Assembly (NCBI GenBank): GCA_016192455.1
Contig: JACPUC010000029.1
Coordinates: 124,001-188,000 of the forward strand
Origin: Candidatus Tectimicrobiota bacterium
GTDB lineage: Bacteria > JACPUC01
Length of the DNA: 64,000 bases
Reading direction: 5' to 3'
Part shown: one piece after another, positions 16,814 through 25,532 of the stretch
How the letters are laid out: each line of letters begins with the position of its first letter
Numbering within the stretch: the stretch's first letter is position 1
Made by a program: the position numbers and the translations under genes
Notes under the pieces: generated by a model
What the model saw: only the letters and a program-made list of their open reading frames with translations
Told to the model about the DNA's origin: nothing
Database searches by the model: none

Positions 16814-17167
16814 TCAGGAGGCAGGCTTGAGGTGCACAACCTCTTTCAGCCTTCCCAGCCGACTGTTCCCCAGCTCGAAGTCGCTGAGGCTATCGAGGAG
16901 CGTGGTGAGCTGCTGCCGGCGCTCCTCCTGCAAGGGGATGTCGGTATGCCCGAAGCCGCACTCCTGCTTAAACTTCTCGGCGCAGGCGGGGCAGAGCATC
17001 TCGAACCTGCGGGTGACGCCCGGCTCCTGGTAGAGCTTCTCGATGAGCTCGACGCCGCGCTCCTCGCCGCACCAGCCGCAGCTCGCCAGGCTCTTCGGCA
17101 GATCCTGGCGCGGCTTGTCGGGTTCCTGCCGTTTCTTGCGCTTGCCGAAAATCCACATCTCGGTCAT
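16814..17167 (-). CDS. small zinc-ribbon-like protein, unknown function
   Basis: A 117-residue basic protein with two CxxC pairs (SCGWCGEE at about residue 30 and MLCPACAEKF at about 59), a spacing that suggests one structural zinc site. The N-terminus MWIFGKRKKRQEP is positively charged and there is no signal peptide. The second methionine (17158) has a better-placed GAAGGA than the first (17167), so the protein may start three residues later. I recognise no named family. Third-position GC and compact cysteine spacing support it as a real gene. Confidence 0.7.
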   Translation of the reverse strand: MTEMWIFGKRKKRQEPDKPRQDLPKSLASCGWCGEERGVELIEKLYQEPGVTRRFEMLCPACAEKFKQECGFGHTDIPLQEERRQQLTTLLDSLSDFELGNSRLGRLKEVVHLKPAS

Positions 17168-17613
17168 CCTTCCAGGGGGGAAGATGGATGCGGTGGCCGG
17201 CGGGGCCGCGGCGGTGGCGCGGCGCAGAGCCGGTAAGCCCTGTCGCGGCGATGAGCACCACGCACCTCATGGCAGGCGCCCGCGCTCTCTGCGCGACCGG
17301 CAGGGGTGACGCCCTCGCCGTCGGGTCCCCCCCGGAGCTGAGCTGGCCTCCTGGGGCACGGCGCGCGAAGATGCCGCGAACTCGCGGCAGGCGGCGGCGA
17401 ACCTCTCCCCGCGCCACGATTCGGGGCGCGCCACGAGCGCAGGTATTGTACACCAAGCGGCGCGCCGCGCGCAGCCGCCCGGCGCGGATCGTTCGGCACC
17501 GGCGCCCGGCCGCCGAGTGGCAGGCCTGGCTGACGAGGCAGGCTTTTCCGGTCCCACCCGGTCAGGGCGGAGCGTGTGATGCGCGCACCGGAACAGGGAG
17601 AGAATGGCACACC
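17168..17613. other. intergenic region without a recognisable gene
   Basis: About 445 bases between divergent genes. Long frames in several phases run through it, as is usual in very GC-rich DNA, but none has family features or a ribosome site. It presumably holds the promoters for the zinc-ribbon gene and the acetyltransferase gene. Confidence 0.4.
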
Positions 17614-18081
17614 ATGGAATGGCGACGTGATGGCTACCTCATCAGCACCGACCCCGCACTCCTGGATATCAATGTGATCCATGCCTTTCTCACCACCTCG
17701 TACTGGGCCACCGGCATCTCGCACGCCAAGGTGGCGCAGTCGATCGCCTACACCCCTATCGTGTTCGGGCTCTATGAGCATGATTCCGCCGCGGCGAGGC
17801 TCGGTCGCCAGGTCGGCTTTGCGCGCGCCATCACCGATAAGACGACCTTCGCTTACCTGGCCGATGTCTTCGTCCTAGCGGAGCACCGTGGCAAGGGGTT
17901 AGGGAAGTGGCTCGTGGAGTGTTTCCTCACCCACCCCGACCTGCAGTGGGTGCGGTTCTGGACCCTCGTCACGGATGACGCGCACGGCCTTTACGAGCGT
18001 TATGGGTTCCAGCACACTCCTCATCCGGAGTGGTGGATGGAGATCATCGGCAAGCCGCCCAAAGGCCCCTTCCCCCCTTAG
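17614..18081 (+). CDS. GNAT-family N-acetyltransferase
   Basis: A 155-residue acetyltransferase of the compact YjdJ/GCN5-like type. It begins MEWRRDGYLISTDPALLDIN and contains the acetyl-CoA loop VLAEHRGKGLGKWLVE (R/QxxGxG/A motif), the preceding strand FAYLADVFV and the C-terminal YERYGFQ typical of GNATs. The start at 17614 is chosen because the family's N-terminus begins there; the open frame extends upstream without homology. Substrate unknown: such proteins acetylate amino groups of small molecules, antibiotics or peptides. It is a single gene flanked by repeat-rich DNA downstream. Confidence 0.9.
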   Translation: MEWRRDGYLISTDPALLDINVIHAFLTTSYWATGISHAKVAQSIAYTPIVFGLYEHDSAAARLGRQVGFARAITDKTTFAYLADVFVLAEHRGKGLGKWLVECFLTHPDLQWVRFWTLVTDDAHGLYERYGFQHTPHPEWWMEIIGKPPKGPFPP

Positions 18082-18218
18082 GATGCGCGGCAAGCGCGCT
18101 CTCGAGGCAAACGGAGCGGCGAGGCGGCCCGCCGCGCCAGACTCCCCCGCAACCAGCAAGGAGGGAGGAACGCCAGCGGCATGGCGGAGGCTTGAGCCGC
18201 CGCGGCCGCGGGCGGCGC

Positions 18219-18405
18219 ATTGCCAGGCAGTTCCCCATGGGCCTTCGGCCCATCCGCGAAGCGATGAAAATGGGGGAGGCTTGGCGGTACTGTTGGCGGA
18301 ATGACGTCGACCGTCCCTTTGTACGTGCCGGTCTGGCGAAGTGGCAGAACCGTGGATGATGATCGTTGGTAGGGGCGGTTCGCGAACCGCCCCTACGGGA
18401 TGACC
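18219..18405. repeat. inverted fragments of the mosaic palindromic repeat, copy C
   Basis: At 18229-18275 a segment including CAGTTCCCCATGGGCC is the reverse complement of the tail module found at the ends of the blocks at 13.2-13.85 and 19.97-20.5 kb. About 90 bases further on, near 18370-18400, a perfect palindrome GGGGCGGTTCGCGAACCGCCCC repeats another module of those blocks. The order and orientation differ, so the modules move or decay separately. Confidence 0.75.
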
Positions 18406-18560
18406 GCGTGCTTTCGTAGTTCCCATCGCTATCACGCCTTCCGGCGGCCTAGATTCAACGCTAGGAGTCCAGATCCATTCTCCTGGAAGATCAACCACAT
18501 ACGGGTCTTTTTTCTAAGCAGAGGCCGCGGCGAGAACCTGCGCGCCGCGGGGATTCTTCC

Positions 18561-18589
18561 TTGACATAGCATCGACTTTGGCAATATCA
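18561..18589 (+). promoter_or_regulatory. candidate sigma-70 promoter for the LivK-type binding protein gene
   Basis: A perfect -35 TTGACA at 18561-18566 is followed after 17 bases by ATATCA at 18584-18589 (TATCAA if the spacer is 18). The -10 match is only moderate. The gene begins about 93 bases downstream. A GGAGGAG ribosome site lies before the ATG at 18682. Confidence 0.45.
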
Positions 18590-18681
18590 AGATCAGTATC
18601 CTACGGGAGCGAAGCAATCACGTCAGGGGAGGGCGCGCAACGCCCGCGCTCCTGGTCAGCTTTCTGGGAGGAGGAGAGGCA

Positions 18682-19845
18682 ATGCGGAGGATTCTTCTCG
18701 GTTTGGTTGTTGCCGCCGCGTGCGCCGCGCTGCTGCCCGGCATCGGCGCGGCGGCTCAGCTCGCCGGCTCGGAGGTGAAGATCGGCTACCTCACACCCCT
18801 GTCGGGTTACGGCGCCGGCGTGGGCAGCGATGAGCAGCACGGGGTGTTCATCGCGCGGGATGAAATCAACGCCGCGGGCGGCATCGGCGGGCTGCCCGTG
18901 AAGATCATCCAGTACGACGATGCCAGCAAGGGGGAGGAGGCCATCAACCTGATCAAGAAGCTGGCATTGCGGGACAAGGCGTTGGTCATCATGGGGCCTT
19001 TCCTGAGCAACAGCGTCCAGGTGGCCTTTCCCGCCGCCAACATCGTCAAGACCGCCGTCATCTCCTCAGCCTCGGTGGCGCCTGGGATCGCGGCGCGCAA
19101 CCGCCCCTGGACGTTCCGCAACATCACCACCAGCGAGCACCTTCTGGAACCGGCGCTGATCAAGTACCTCGAGATCCATCCCCAGGTGAAGAAGGTGGCG
19201 ATCATTTACGACAACAAGGACTTCGTCTCCAAGATCGAGGCCGCGAACGTCTTCCCGCCGCTGCTGAAAAAGCACGGGGTCGAGATCATTGACAGCGTCA
19301 CCTTCGTCACCGGCGACATCGACTTCAGCCCGCAGGTCACCCGCATCAAGCAGCAGAAGCCGGATGGCATCGTGATGGCTGCGGTCTACCAGGAGGGCTC
19401 GAACCTGGTGCGCGAGCTGCGGCGCCAGGGCATGAATCAGCCCATCCTCTCCGGCATCGGCATCTCCTCGAACGACTTCATGCGGCTGGCGGGCGCGGCC
19501 GCCGAGGGCGCCATCAATGCCCAGCCGTTCTGGGCCGGCAACCCCGAGCCGCGGGTGCAGAAGTTCGTCGCGGAGTACCGCAAGCGCACCGGCAAGCAAG
19601 CGCCGAACTACGCCGCCTCGAGCTACGACACCCTCTACATCCTGAAGCAGATCATCGAAACCACCGGCGTCACGAATAAGCCGGAGAACCTTGACGAGGA
19701 TCGTGTGAAGATCCGGGATGGGCTGGCAACCATCAAAGATTTCAAGGGCATCACCGGCAACACCTCGATGGGGCCGGACGGCGATGCGATCAAGGAAAAG
19801 TACGTGCTGATCGTCAAGAATGGCGAGTTCACGCGCCTAAAGTGA
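18682..19845 (+). CDS. ABC transporter substrate-binding protein, LivK-type (branched-chain amino acid/aromatic acid class)
   Basis: A 387-residue periplasmic binding protein. Residues 1-25 form a signal peptide ending in GIGAAA. The mature start (EVKIGYLTPLSGYGAGVGSD) and INAAGGIGGLPVKIIQYDDAS are typical of the family that binds branched-chain amino acids, amides or aromatic carboxylates; PNYAASSYDTLYILKQ near the C-terminus is also conserved. No permease or ATPase gene is adjacent, so it must use a transporter encoded elsewhere. It is paralogous to the binding protein at 58.6-59.8 kb, sharing the mature start and the AAGGIGGLPxKI motif. Substrate cannot be read from sequence; aromatic acids fit the gene content of the window. 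Confidence 0.93.
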   Translation: MRRILLGLVVAAACAALLPGIGAAAQLAGSEVKIGYLTPLSGYGAGVGSDEQHGVFIARDEINAAGGIGGLPVKIIQYDDASKGEEAINLIKKLALRDKALVIMGPFLSNSVQVAFPAANIVKTAVISSASVAPGIAARNRPWTFRNITTSEHLLEPALIKYLEIHPQVKKVAIIYDNKDFVSKIEAANVFPPLLKKHGVEIIDSVTFVTGDIDFSPQVTRIKQQKPDGIVMAAVYQEGSNLVRELRRQGMNQPILSGIGISSNDFMRLAGAAAEGAINAQPFWAGNPEPRVQKFVAEYRKRTGKQAPNYAASSYDTLYILKQIIETTGVTNKPENLDEDRVKIRDGLATIKDFKGITGNTSMGPDGDAIKEKYVLIVKNGEFTRLK

Positions 19846-19965
19846 GGCTGCGGCGCAGGGGGATGGCTCCGTAGGGAATTCGGGCGTGCCGCACCTGCTT
19901 GTGCGGGCAACGCGCCGGCAGGCACGGGGGCACGGCTCCCTGGCGCCTCAACCCCCTGCCGCGAA

Positions 19966-20505
19966 ATAGGCGTCTACGTGGTTGATTTTACGCGATGGTG
20001 AGGCTGATGGTGGTGCGGCAGCGTCCTTCACCTCTGCGCTCTCTGCGCCTCCGCGGTTCAATGGAGTGCACCGCCGAGACGCAGAGGGCGCGGAGAAGGT
20101 AGGGGAAGGAACCAGAGATGGACGCGGAGGCGCACCGAGGTCCGCCTACCTCCACGGTTCCTTGCATGCCGATGGCAGGGGCGGTTCGCGAACCGCCCCT
20201 ACGAGTGCCTGCTGCCTCCAGAAAAAGCGTCTACGTGGTCGATTTCACGATATTGCAGGGTTGCCATCGTGCGTCTTACAGCGGACGGGATGTTAAGAGC
20301 CGTAGGGGCGGGGCTTGCCCCGCCCTTCGAGCCGTCCCCCGCTGAACCGCCCCCTCCCAGCCGCCACGCCGGGGCGCGGCAAGCGGCGCCCCTACACCCA
20401 GAATGCCGAACCCTTCGACATGAGAGACGGTCGCTCCCTATAAACCCCATCTTCACCCCTTCGCGCGTGGGCCGAAGGCCCATGGGGAACTGCTCGGTAA
20501 CGAGG
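19966..20505. repeat. dispersed mosaic of palindromic repeats, copy B
   Basis: A non-coding block of about 540 bases with the same modules in the same order as the block at 13.2-13.85 kb. These are GTGGTTGATTTTACG, the CTCTGCGCC/CCGCGGTTCAATGGAGTGC quasi-palindrome, the GGGGCGGTTCGCGAACCGCCCC palindrome (about 20179), a second GTGGTCGATTTCACG leader, GCGTCTTACAGCGGACGGGATG, a GGGGCGGGGCTTGCCCCGCCC hairpin and the GCCCATGGGGAACTGC tail. By eye the two copies are mostly identical, with scattered substitutions and small indels. It sits between the binding-protein gene and the end of the convergent beta-domain protein gene. Confidence 0.85.
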
Positions 20506-20539
20506 TTAGCGAAGGTTCACGAATTCCGGGGAGGCGAGT

Positions 20540-22837
20540 CTAGTTGTTGCTCCCCGGCGTTTCGCCACCTTGTTCGGCCGGCGTAAGCGTGCTTGAGTCC
20601 GGCGCGCTGCGCGCCGTGGGCTCCGGGAGGCGGCGGAAGAGGCGCAGGTTCGGCCACTCCGCCGTCTCCCCGGCTTCATCCGTCGCTATGATGCGCAGCC
20701 CTGGCAGGTGGAACAGCCCCTCCGTGAAGCTCTGCGCCGCCAGGTTCGGCACTCGAAACTCGTAGAGGAACCCCTCCCCCGAGGCCGTCAGCTCTATCTC
20801 CTCAAAGCCGAGAATATCGGTGTGCCCTGTCACTCGCAGCGACCCCTGCCCCCCCGCCGCCAGCGCCCAGAGTGAAAGCTCCCCACCTTCATCCGCCGAA
20901 AGCTGCGCCGTCGTGCCGCCAAATCCCGCCATCAGGATGAGGGGCACAGGACTGCTCTCCGCCGACACCGGCACGGCAGGCTGGCGACGCCCGGGTACGG
21001 CATAGCCCGCATTGCTGCGCGGAATCGCCGGGTCGGGCCAAAGGGAGACATTGCCGTCGGCGTCGACGCCCCGGATGAGAAGACCGCGCATCGAGTTGAC
21101 CCCGGCGACGAGATTCTGCGTCGAGCGCACGGGGAACCGCAGGCGATAGACGCCGCTGTCATCAGGACCGAGCATGGTCCCCAGGATAGCCTCGATCGGC
21201 CGACCGAAGGGGTTCAAACTGACGAAGGCAGCCGTCACGCGCAGAGGGGCGACTCCCCCCAGGACCTGCGCCTGCAGGGTCAGTTCGCCGCCGCCGCCGA
21301 CCTCGAACGTCAGGGGACTGGTGCTGAACCCCGCCATGGTGATAAGGGGTCGCGTCGGTTGAGGCAGCTCGACCTCCGGCGCCGAGGCCGTTGCGGCGCG
21401 AGCAGCCGGCTGGCTGCCCGGCACGTCGAGCGCCGGGAAGTGCGCCTCATTTCCCACCGCGTCCGTGGCGGTGATGGCAAGCCCGGGAATCGTCAGGGGA
21501 CCCGGCGGCAGCGCGCCTTCGGGGAAGACCTCGATGCTCAGGAGGTAACTCCCATCCCCATCCGCGTCGGTGAGTTGGCCCAAGGGAGTCGGCACCGTGA
21601 GGCCGAGGGGGGTCGCCACCTCGTAGGTGGCCTCCACGGCGAGGGGAGGGACGCCGCCCCGCACCTCCGCAACCAGGGTCACCGTGCCGCTGCCATCGTC
21701 GTTCAGCAGCACCGGCGAAAATCCAAAACCGGCCGAAAGGATGATGAGGCGATCGATCTGTGGATCGAGGGCGAAGTTAAGGGTCCCTTGATTCGAGGTG
21801 AACTGGATGCCGCTGGTCTTGGGGAGGAAGCCATCGGCCTCGGCCGTCGCCAGGGCCAGGGTGGTCTTGATCTCGTTCACCGTGTAGGCGCCGGAGGAGT
21901 TCGTGAGCGCCACCACGTCGCCCACGCGGACCCGCGCGCCCTCCACCGGCAATCCCGTGCTGCGGGCCGTCACCCGGCCCTGCAGGGTGCGATTCTCCGC
22001 CACGGGCCGCAGGGAGATGAAGAGCTGCGAGGTGCTCCCCGCCTCCAGAGTCAATTCGACGCGCTCGGTGATAAAGTTGTCTTTGCTGAAAATGATGCTC
22101 AGCGGGCCGGGAGCGATCTCCTCCACCCTGAACTCGCCGGTGCCGAGGCTGCGCTCGCGCACCGTTCCCGCCTGAATGAGCACCTCCGGCAGCGGCTCGC
22201 CGGTTTGGGCATGCCGGACCACGCCGGTAACCAGCGCCGTCGTCCGCACCGCCTGCAGCGCCACGTCCAGCCGCGAGACCTGGCCCAGGCGCACATCAAC
22301 CGACAGGGTGCGGGTGGTGAACCCCTCGGCTAAGAAGGTGATGGCGAGATTCGTGGCCGGTTCCACGTCGGTGAACGTGTAGAGCCCCTCGGCATCGGTC
22401 GTGGCCCGCCGCTCTCCCAGGGTGACCAGCACGCCACCGATCGGCGCGTTGCTCGCGGCGTTGCTGACGATGCCGGTGATATCCCCCGTGGAGAGGGGAT
22501 TCAGGGTGAAGTCGATACTGGGCGGGATATCTCCAGGGTTGATGGTTCTGACCGCTTCGCCGCGGTTGAAGCCTGACACCTGCACCACAACGGTGAAGGT
22601 GCCGGTCGGGACGTTCTCAATCCTGTACAGCCCGCTTTCATCGGTGGTGGCGCTGAGGTCGCCGATGGTGACCGTCGCCCCGGCAAGGGGCCTGCCGCTC
22701 CCCTCCCCGGCAACGTCCCGTCCCAGCACGAAGCCGCTGATGGTGACGGGCGATTGGGCCTGCGCGAGCCGCGCCGCTCCAAGGCTGGCCACGAGAACCA
22801 ACAGCACGAGCCCGCGACGTAGGGCGCGCTGGCGCAT
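20540..22837 (-). CDS. secreted multi-domain protein with carboxypeptidase-regulatory-like (beta-sandwich) repeats
   Basis: A 765-residue exported protein. A signal peptide occupies residues 1-26 (LVLLVLVASLGAARLAQA). Four carboxypeptidase regulatory-like domains follow (each about 80-90 residues, with motifs such as ATVTIGDLSATTDESGLYRIENVPTG, cut here as the GLYRIENVP/GLYTFTDVE type). The C-terminal half has three copies of a different module beginning (I/L)xxxAGFxxSP and continuing GGxLxLxAxVxGGVxPLxV, near residues 365, 510 and 655. Such proteins are usually surface or outer-membrane-associated binding or structural proteins. ATG at 22835-22837 follows GAGAGG; the open frame extends upstream without signal features. 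No catalytic motif seen. Confidence 0.85.
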   Translation of the reverse strand: MRQRALRRGLVLLVLVASLGAARLAQAQSPVTISGFVLGRDVAGEGSGRPLAGATVTIGDLSATTDESGLYRIENVPTGTFTVVVQVSGFNRGEAVRTINPGDIPPSIDFTLNPLSTGDITGIVSNAASNAPIGGVLVTLGERRATTDAEGLYTFTDVEPATNLAITFLAEGFTTRTLSVDVRLGQVSRLDVALQAVRTTALVTGVVRHAQTGEPLPEVLIQAGTVRERSLGTGEFRVEEIAPGPLSIIFSKDNFITERVELTLEAGSTSQLFISLRPVAENRTLQGRVTARSTGLPVEGARVRVGDVVALTNSSGAYTVNEIKTTLALATAEADGFLPKTSGIQFTSNQGTLNFALDPQIDRLIILSAGFGFSPVLLNDDGSGTVTLVAEVRGGVPPLAVEATYEVATPLGLTVPTPLGQLTDADGDGSYLLSIEVFPEGALPPGPLTIPGLAITATDAVGNEAHFPALDVPGSQPAARAATASAPEVELPQPTRPLITMAGFSTSPLTFEVGGGGELTLQAQVLGGVAPLRVTAAFVSLNPFGRPIEAILGTMLGPDDSGVYRLRFPVRSTQNLVAGVNSMRGLLIRGVDADGNVSLWPDPAIPRSNAGYAVPGRRQPAVPVSAESSPVPLILMAGFGGTTAQLSADEGGELSLWALAAGGQGSLRVTGHTDILGFEEIELTASGEGFLYEFRVPNLAAQSFTEGLFHLPGLRIIATDEAGETAEWPNLRLFRRLPEPTARSAPDSSTLTPAEQGGETPGSNN

Positions 22838-23167
22838 CGCTGAACCTCTCCCCTGCTTGGAGTCCGTCGGGCGAATCTTCCCGTCAGCGCCGACAATCAG
22901 CCGCGCGAGCCGTACGCGCACCCCTCACGAGCGCCTGACAAGCACCTGAACCGAAGCGCTCCCGACGCAGGACGCCTCGAGCCGCCGGGAAAGTTTGCGA
23001 CCATGACGCACCACGGTGAGGCAGGACAGGAGCGCCGCCTGCGTGACGCGGCTAGCTTACACACCATGCCGGGAAGAGTGCAACAGCCGAGACGGGAGCG
23101 GTCCGACGCGAGAGGCGCAGTGTTGCCTCGTGGCGGGCCATGACCAGGGCCGCGCGGCCCGACGCGG
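22838..23167. other. intergenic region without a recognisable gene
   Basis: About 330 bases between the beta-domain protein gene and the end of nagZ, both on the minus strand. No coding frame with family features and no obvious terminator were seen. Confidence 0.4.
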
Positions 23168-24277
23168 CTACGTCGGCCCCGCCGTGCCGGCGCGTTGCGC
23201 CAGCTCGGCAACCACCGCGGCGGCGCCGCTGGCGGCGATGGCTTGCCGCAGCCGCGCCGCCGGCGGCGCAACCTGATCAAACAGGAACGTTTCCTTCAAC
23301 CGCAGAAGCCGCCGCCAGGACTCCTCGACCCGCGTTTCCCGCAGCGCGCCGGAGCGCACCCCCTCCGTCACCTGCGCCAGCATCGCGGCAGCCGCCGCAA
23401 CCCCGGCGCAGACGAGGAGCACGTCGGCGCCCGCCCGCAGGGAGAGCAGCGGCGCCTCGGCGGCGAAATGCCGGGCAATCGCCTGCATCTGGAGATCATC
23501 GGTGATCACGAGGCCATCGTAGCCCCAGGCGCCGCGCAGCAGGTCGCCGAGGATGGCCGGGGAGAGCGTGGCGGGGAGGGCCGCATCAAGGGCCGGGAAG
23601 AGGACGTGCGCGGTCATCAGCGCCGGCAGGCCGGCAGCGCAGGCGGCGCGGAAGGGCGCCAGCTCGAGGCGCTCGAGGTCGGCGCGGGGTCGCTCCACGA
23701 TGGGAAGCTCGAAGTGCGAGTCGGTGGCGGTGTCTCCATGGCCGGGAAAGTGCTTGCCCACCGGCGCCACGCCGGCGCTCATCGTCCCCTCGATGAAGGC
23801 GCCGCCGAGCCGCGCCACGACCTCCGGGTCGCGGGAGAAGGAGCGGTCGCCGATGACGGGGTTGGCGGGGTTGCTATCGACATCGAGCACCGGCGCGAAA
23901 TTCATCGAGATGCCGGCCGCGCGCAGCTCGGCGGCCATGCCTGCCGCCAGCCGCCGCGTCAGGTCGGCGTCGCCAAGCTCGCCGAGGCGTCGCATCGGCG
24001 GCACCTGCGTGAAGGGAGGGCCGAGCCGGGCGACACGCCCGCCTTCCTGATCGATGGCGATGAACGGCGGCACGCCGACCTGCTCCAGGCAGACGGCGCG
24101 CAGCTCCGCGCAGAGATCGGCGAGCTGTTCAGGGGCGCCGATGTTCTCCTTGAAGAGGACGAACCCGCCCGGCACCCACCCAGCCAGGGCGCGCCGCAGC
24201 TCGGCGCTGACGCCCTGGCCGGCGATCCCCACGAACAGGAGCTGGCCAAGCTGCTGCTGGAGGGTGAGGCGCGGCAT
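23168..24277 (-). CDS. nagZ: beta-N-acetylhexosaminidase, glycoside hydrolase family 3 (NagZ)
   Basis: A 369-residue GH3 enzyme. It contains the NagZ signature KHFPGHGDTATDSH, in which the histidine/aspartate loop carries the catalytic acid-base, and the nucleophile aspartate in VITDDLQMQAI. IAIDQEGGRVARL is also characteristic. NagZ removes N-acetylglucosamine from muropeptides during cell-wall recycling in the cytoplasm; no signal peptide is visible. Start is ATG at 24275-24277 (MPRLTLQQQLGQL). The C-terminal extension (about 40 residues) is longer than in E. coli NagZ. It diverges from kdsD, with about 150 bases between them for the promoters. Confidence 0.92.
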   Translation of the reverse strand: MPRLTLQQQLGQLLFVGIAGQGVSAELRRALAGWVPGGFVLFKENIGAPEQLADLCAELRAVCLEQVGVPPFIAIDQEGGRVARLGPPFTQVPPMRRLGELGDADLTRRLAAGMAAELRAAGISMNFAPVLDVDSNPANPVIGDRSFSRDPEVVARLGGAFIEGTMSAGVAPVGKHFPGHGDTATDSHFELPIVERPRADLERLELAPFRAACAAGLPALMTAHVLFPALDAALPATLSPAILGDLLRGAWGYDGLVITDDLQMQAIARHFAAEAPLLSLRAGADVLLVCAGVAAAAAMLAQVTEGVRSGALRETRVEESWRRLLRLKETFLFDQVAPPAARLRQAIAASGAAAVVAELAQRAGTAGPT

Positions 24278-24426
24278 GCGGCTGGCTCCCTTCCTGCCTG
24301 AACGGCGGCTCTCCTCCCACCCGACGCCATCGCCGCGGGGCCGGCGAGAGGACCTGCGTTGACTTGCTCGAGGCAGTATGATAGCACTCGCACATCTGCG
24401 AATCACCCTCGGCGGGAGAGCTCCTC

Positions 24427-25386
24427 ATGGTGCTGCGGCGCGCCCGCATGGTTCTGGAGATCGAGAGCAACGCCATCGCCGCGCTCATCTCCAGGCTCGA
24501 CAGCTCCTTCGAGCGCGCGGTGACGATGCTCCTGGAGCTGCGCGGTCGCCTGATCCTCACCGGCATCGGCAAGTCCGGCATCATCGCCCAGAAGATCGCC
24601 GCCACCTTCACCAGCGTCGGCACGCCGGCGCACTTCCTGCATCCAGTCGAGGGGCTGCACGGAGATGTGGGCATCCTGAGCCGCACGGACCTCGCCATGG
24701 CGGTGTCGCGCAGCGGCGAGACCGATGAGCTGCTGCGCCTGCTGCCGATCTTCAAGCGCTTCGGCGTACCCATCATCGCCCTGAACGGCAACCCCAGCTC
24801 CTCCCTGGCGCGGCACAGCGATGTGGTGCTCGACGTGGCCGTCGCGGCGGAGGCCTGTCCCCTCGGGCTGGTGCCGACGGCAAGCACCACCGCGGCCCTG
24901 GCCATGGGAGACGCCCTGGCCATGGCCGTGCTGGAGCAGCGCCACTTCAGCAGGGAGGACTTCGCGCTCCTGCACCCGGGCGGTTCGCTGGGAAACCGCC
25001 TCACCCTCACCGTGCGCGACCTCATGCACACCGGCGACGCCATCCCACGGGTGGCGGACGACGCCTCCTTCAAGGAGATCATCCTGGAAATCTCGTCGAA
25101 GAAGCTCGGCCATGCCTGTGTGCTGGATCGAAGCGGACGCCTCCTCGGCATCATCACCGACGGCGATCTGCGCCGCCTCTTCGAGAAGACCGAGAACGTT
25201 TTCAGCATGCGGGCGCGCGACTTCATGACCGTCGATCCGAAGGTGATCGGCGCCGACGAGCTGGCCGCCAAGGCGGTGCAGATCATGGAAGCGCACTCCA
25301 TCACCGCGCTCGTCGTCATCGACGAGGCGAAGAGCGTGCAGGGGTTCCTCCACCTTCACAGCGTCCTCGCCGCCGGGGTGGTGTAA
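24427..25386 (+). CDS. kdsD: D-arabinose 5-phosphate isomerase (KdsD/KpsF family)
   Basis: A 319-residue isomerase interconverting D-ribulose 5-phosphate and D-arabinose 5-phosphate, the first step to KDO for lipopolysaccharide. An N-terminal SIS sugar-phosphate domain shows LTGIGKSGIIAQKIAATFTS and AVSRSGETDELL; the conserved LGLVPTASTTAALAMGDALA and FALLHPGGSLG follow. Two CBS domains make up the C-terminal third (DLMHTGDAIPRV and DFMTVDPKVI). Domain order and length match E. coli KdsD/KpsF. It implies a Gram-negative outer membrane. A strong hairpin terminator lies 58 bases after the stop. Confidence 0.95.
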   Translation: MVLRRARMVLEIESNAIAALISRLDSSFERAVTMLLELRGRLILTGIGKSGIIAQKIAATFTSVGTPAHFLHPVEGLHGDVGILSRTDLAMAVSRSGETDELLRLLPIFKRFGVPIIALNGNPSSSLARHSDVVLDVAVAAEACPLGLVPTASTTAALAMGDALAMAVLEQRHFSREDFALLHPGGSLGNRLTLTVRDLMHTGDAIPRVADDASFKEIILEISSKKLGHACVLDRSGRLLGIITDGDLRRLFEKTENVFSMRARDFMTVDPKVIGADELAAKAVQIMEAHSITALVVIDEAKSVQGFLHLHSVLAAGVV

Positions 25387-25443
25387 CCCCCCTCGCCGCG
25401 CCCCACCCCGCCGATTCCCCCACCTCCGCCGCGCCGCCCGCAA

Positions 25444-25480
25444 CGCGGAAAGCCCCTGGCAGGCTCAGGGGCTTTCCGCG
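25444..25480. terminator. bidirectional hairpin terminator between kdsD and the cyclophilin gene
   Basis: A perfect 15-base-pair stem (CGCGGAAAGCCCCTG at 25444-25458 with its complement at 25466-25480) and a 7-base loop. The two genes converge on it, so it can stop transcription from both sides, although there is no long T-run on either side. Confidence 0.8.
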
Positions 25481-25532
25481 GCAGAGTGCCGCCAAGCTGC
25501 TCGTACGAGAGGGGGCGTCGGCCGCCGCGGGC

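Noticed and set aside
13238-20505. CRISPR array
   Set aside because: The repeats are palindromic modules of varying spacing and number, with no regular repeat-spacer unit and no cas genes nearby.
24359-24382. TTGACT...TATGAT promoter before kdsD
   Set aside because: The spacing is only 12 bases, too short for sigma-70.
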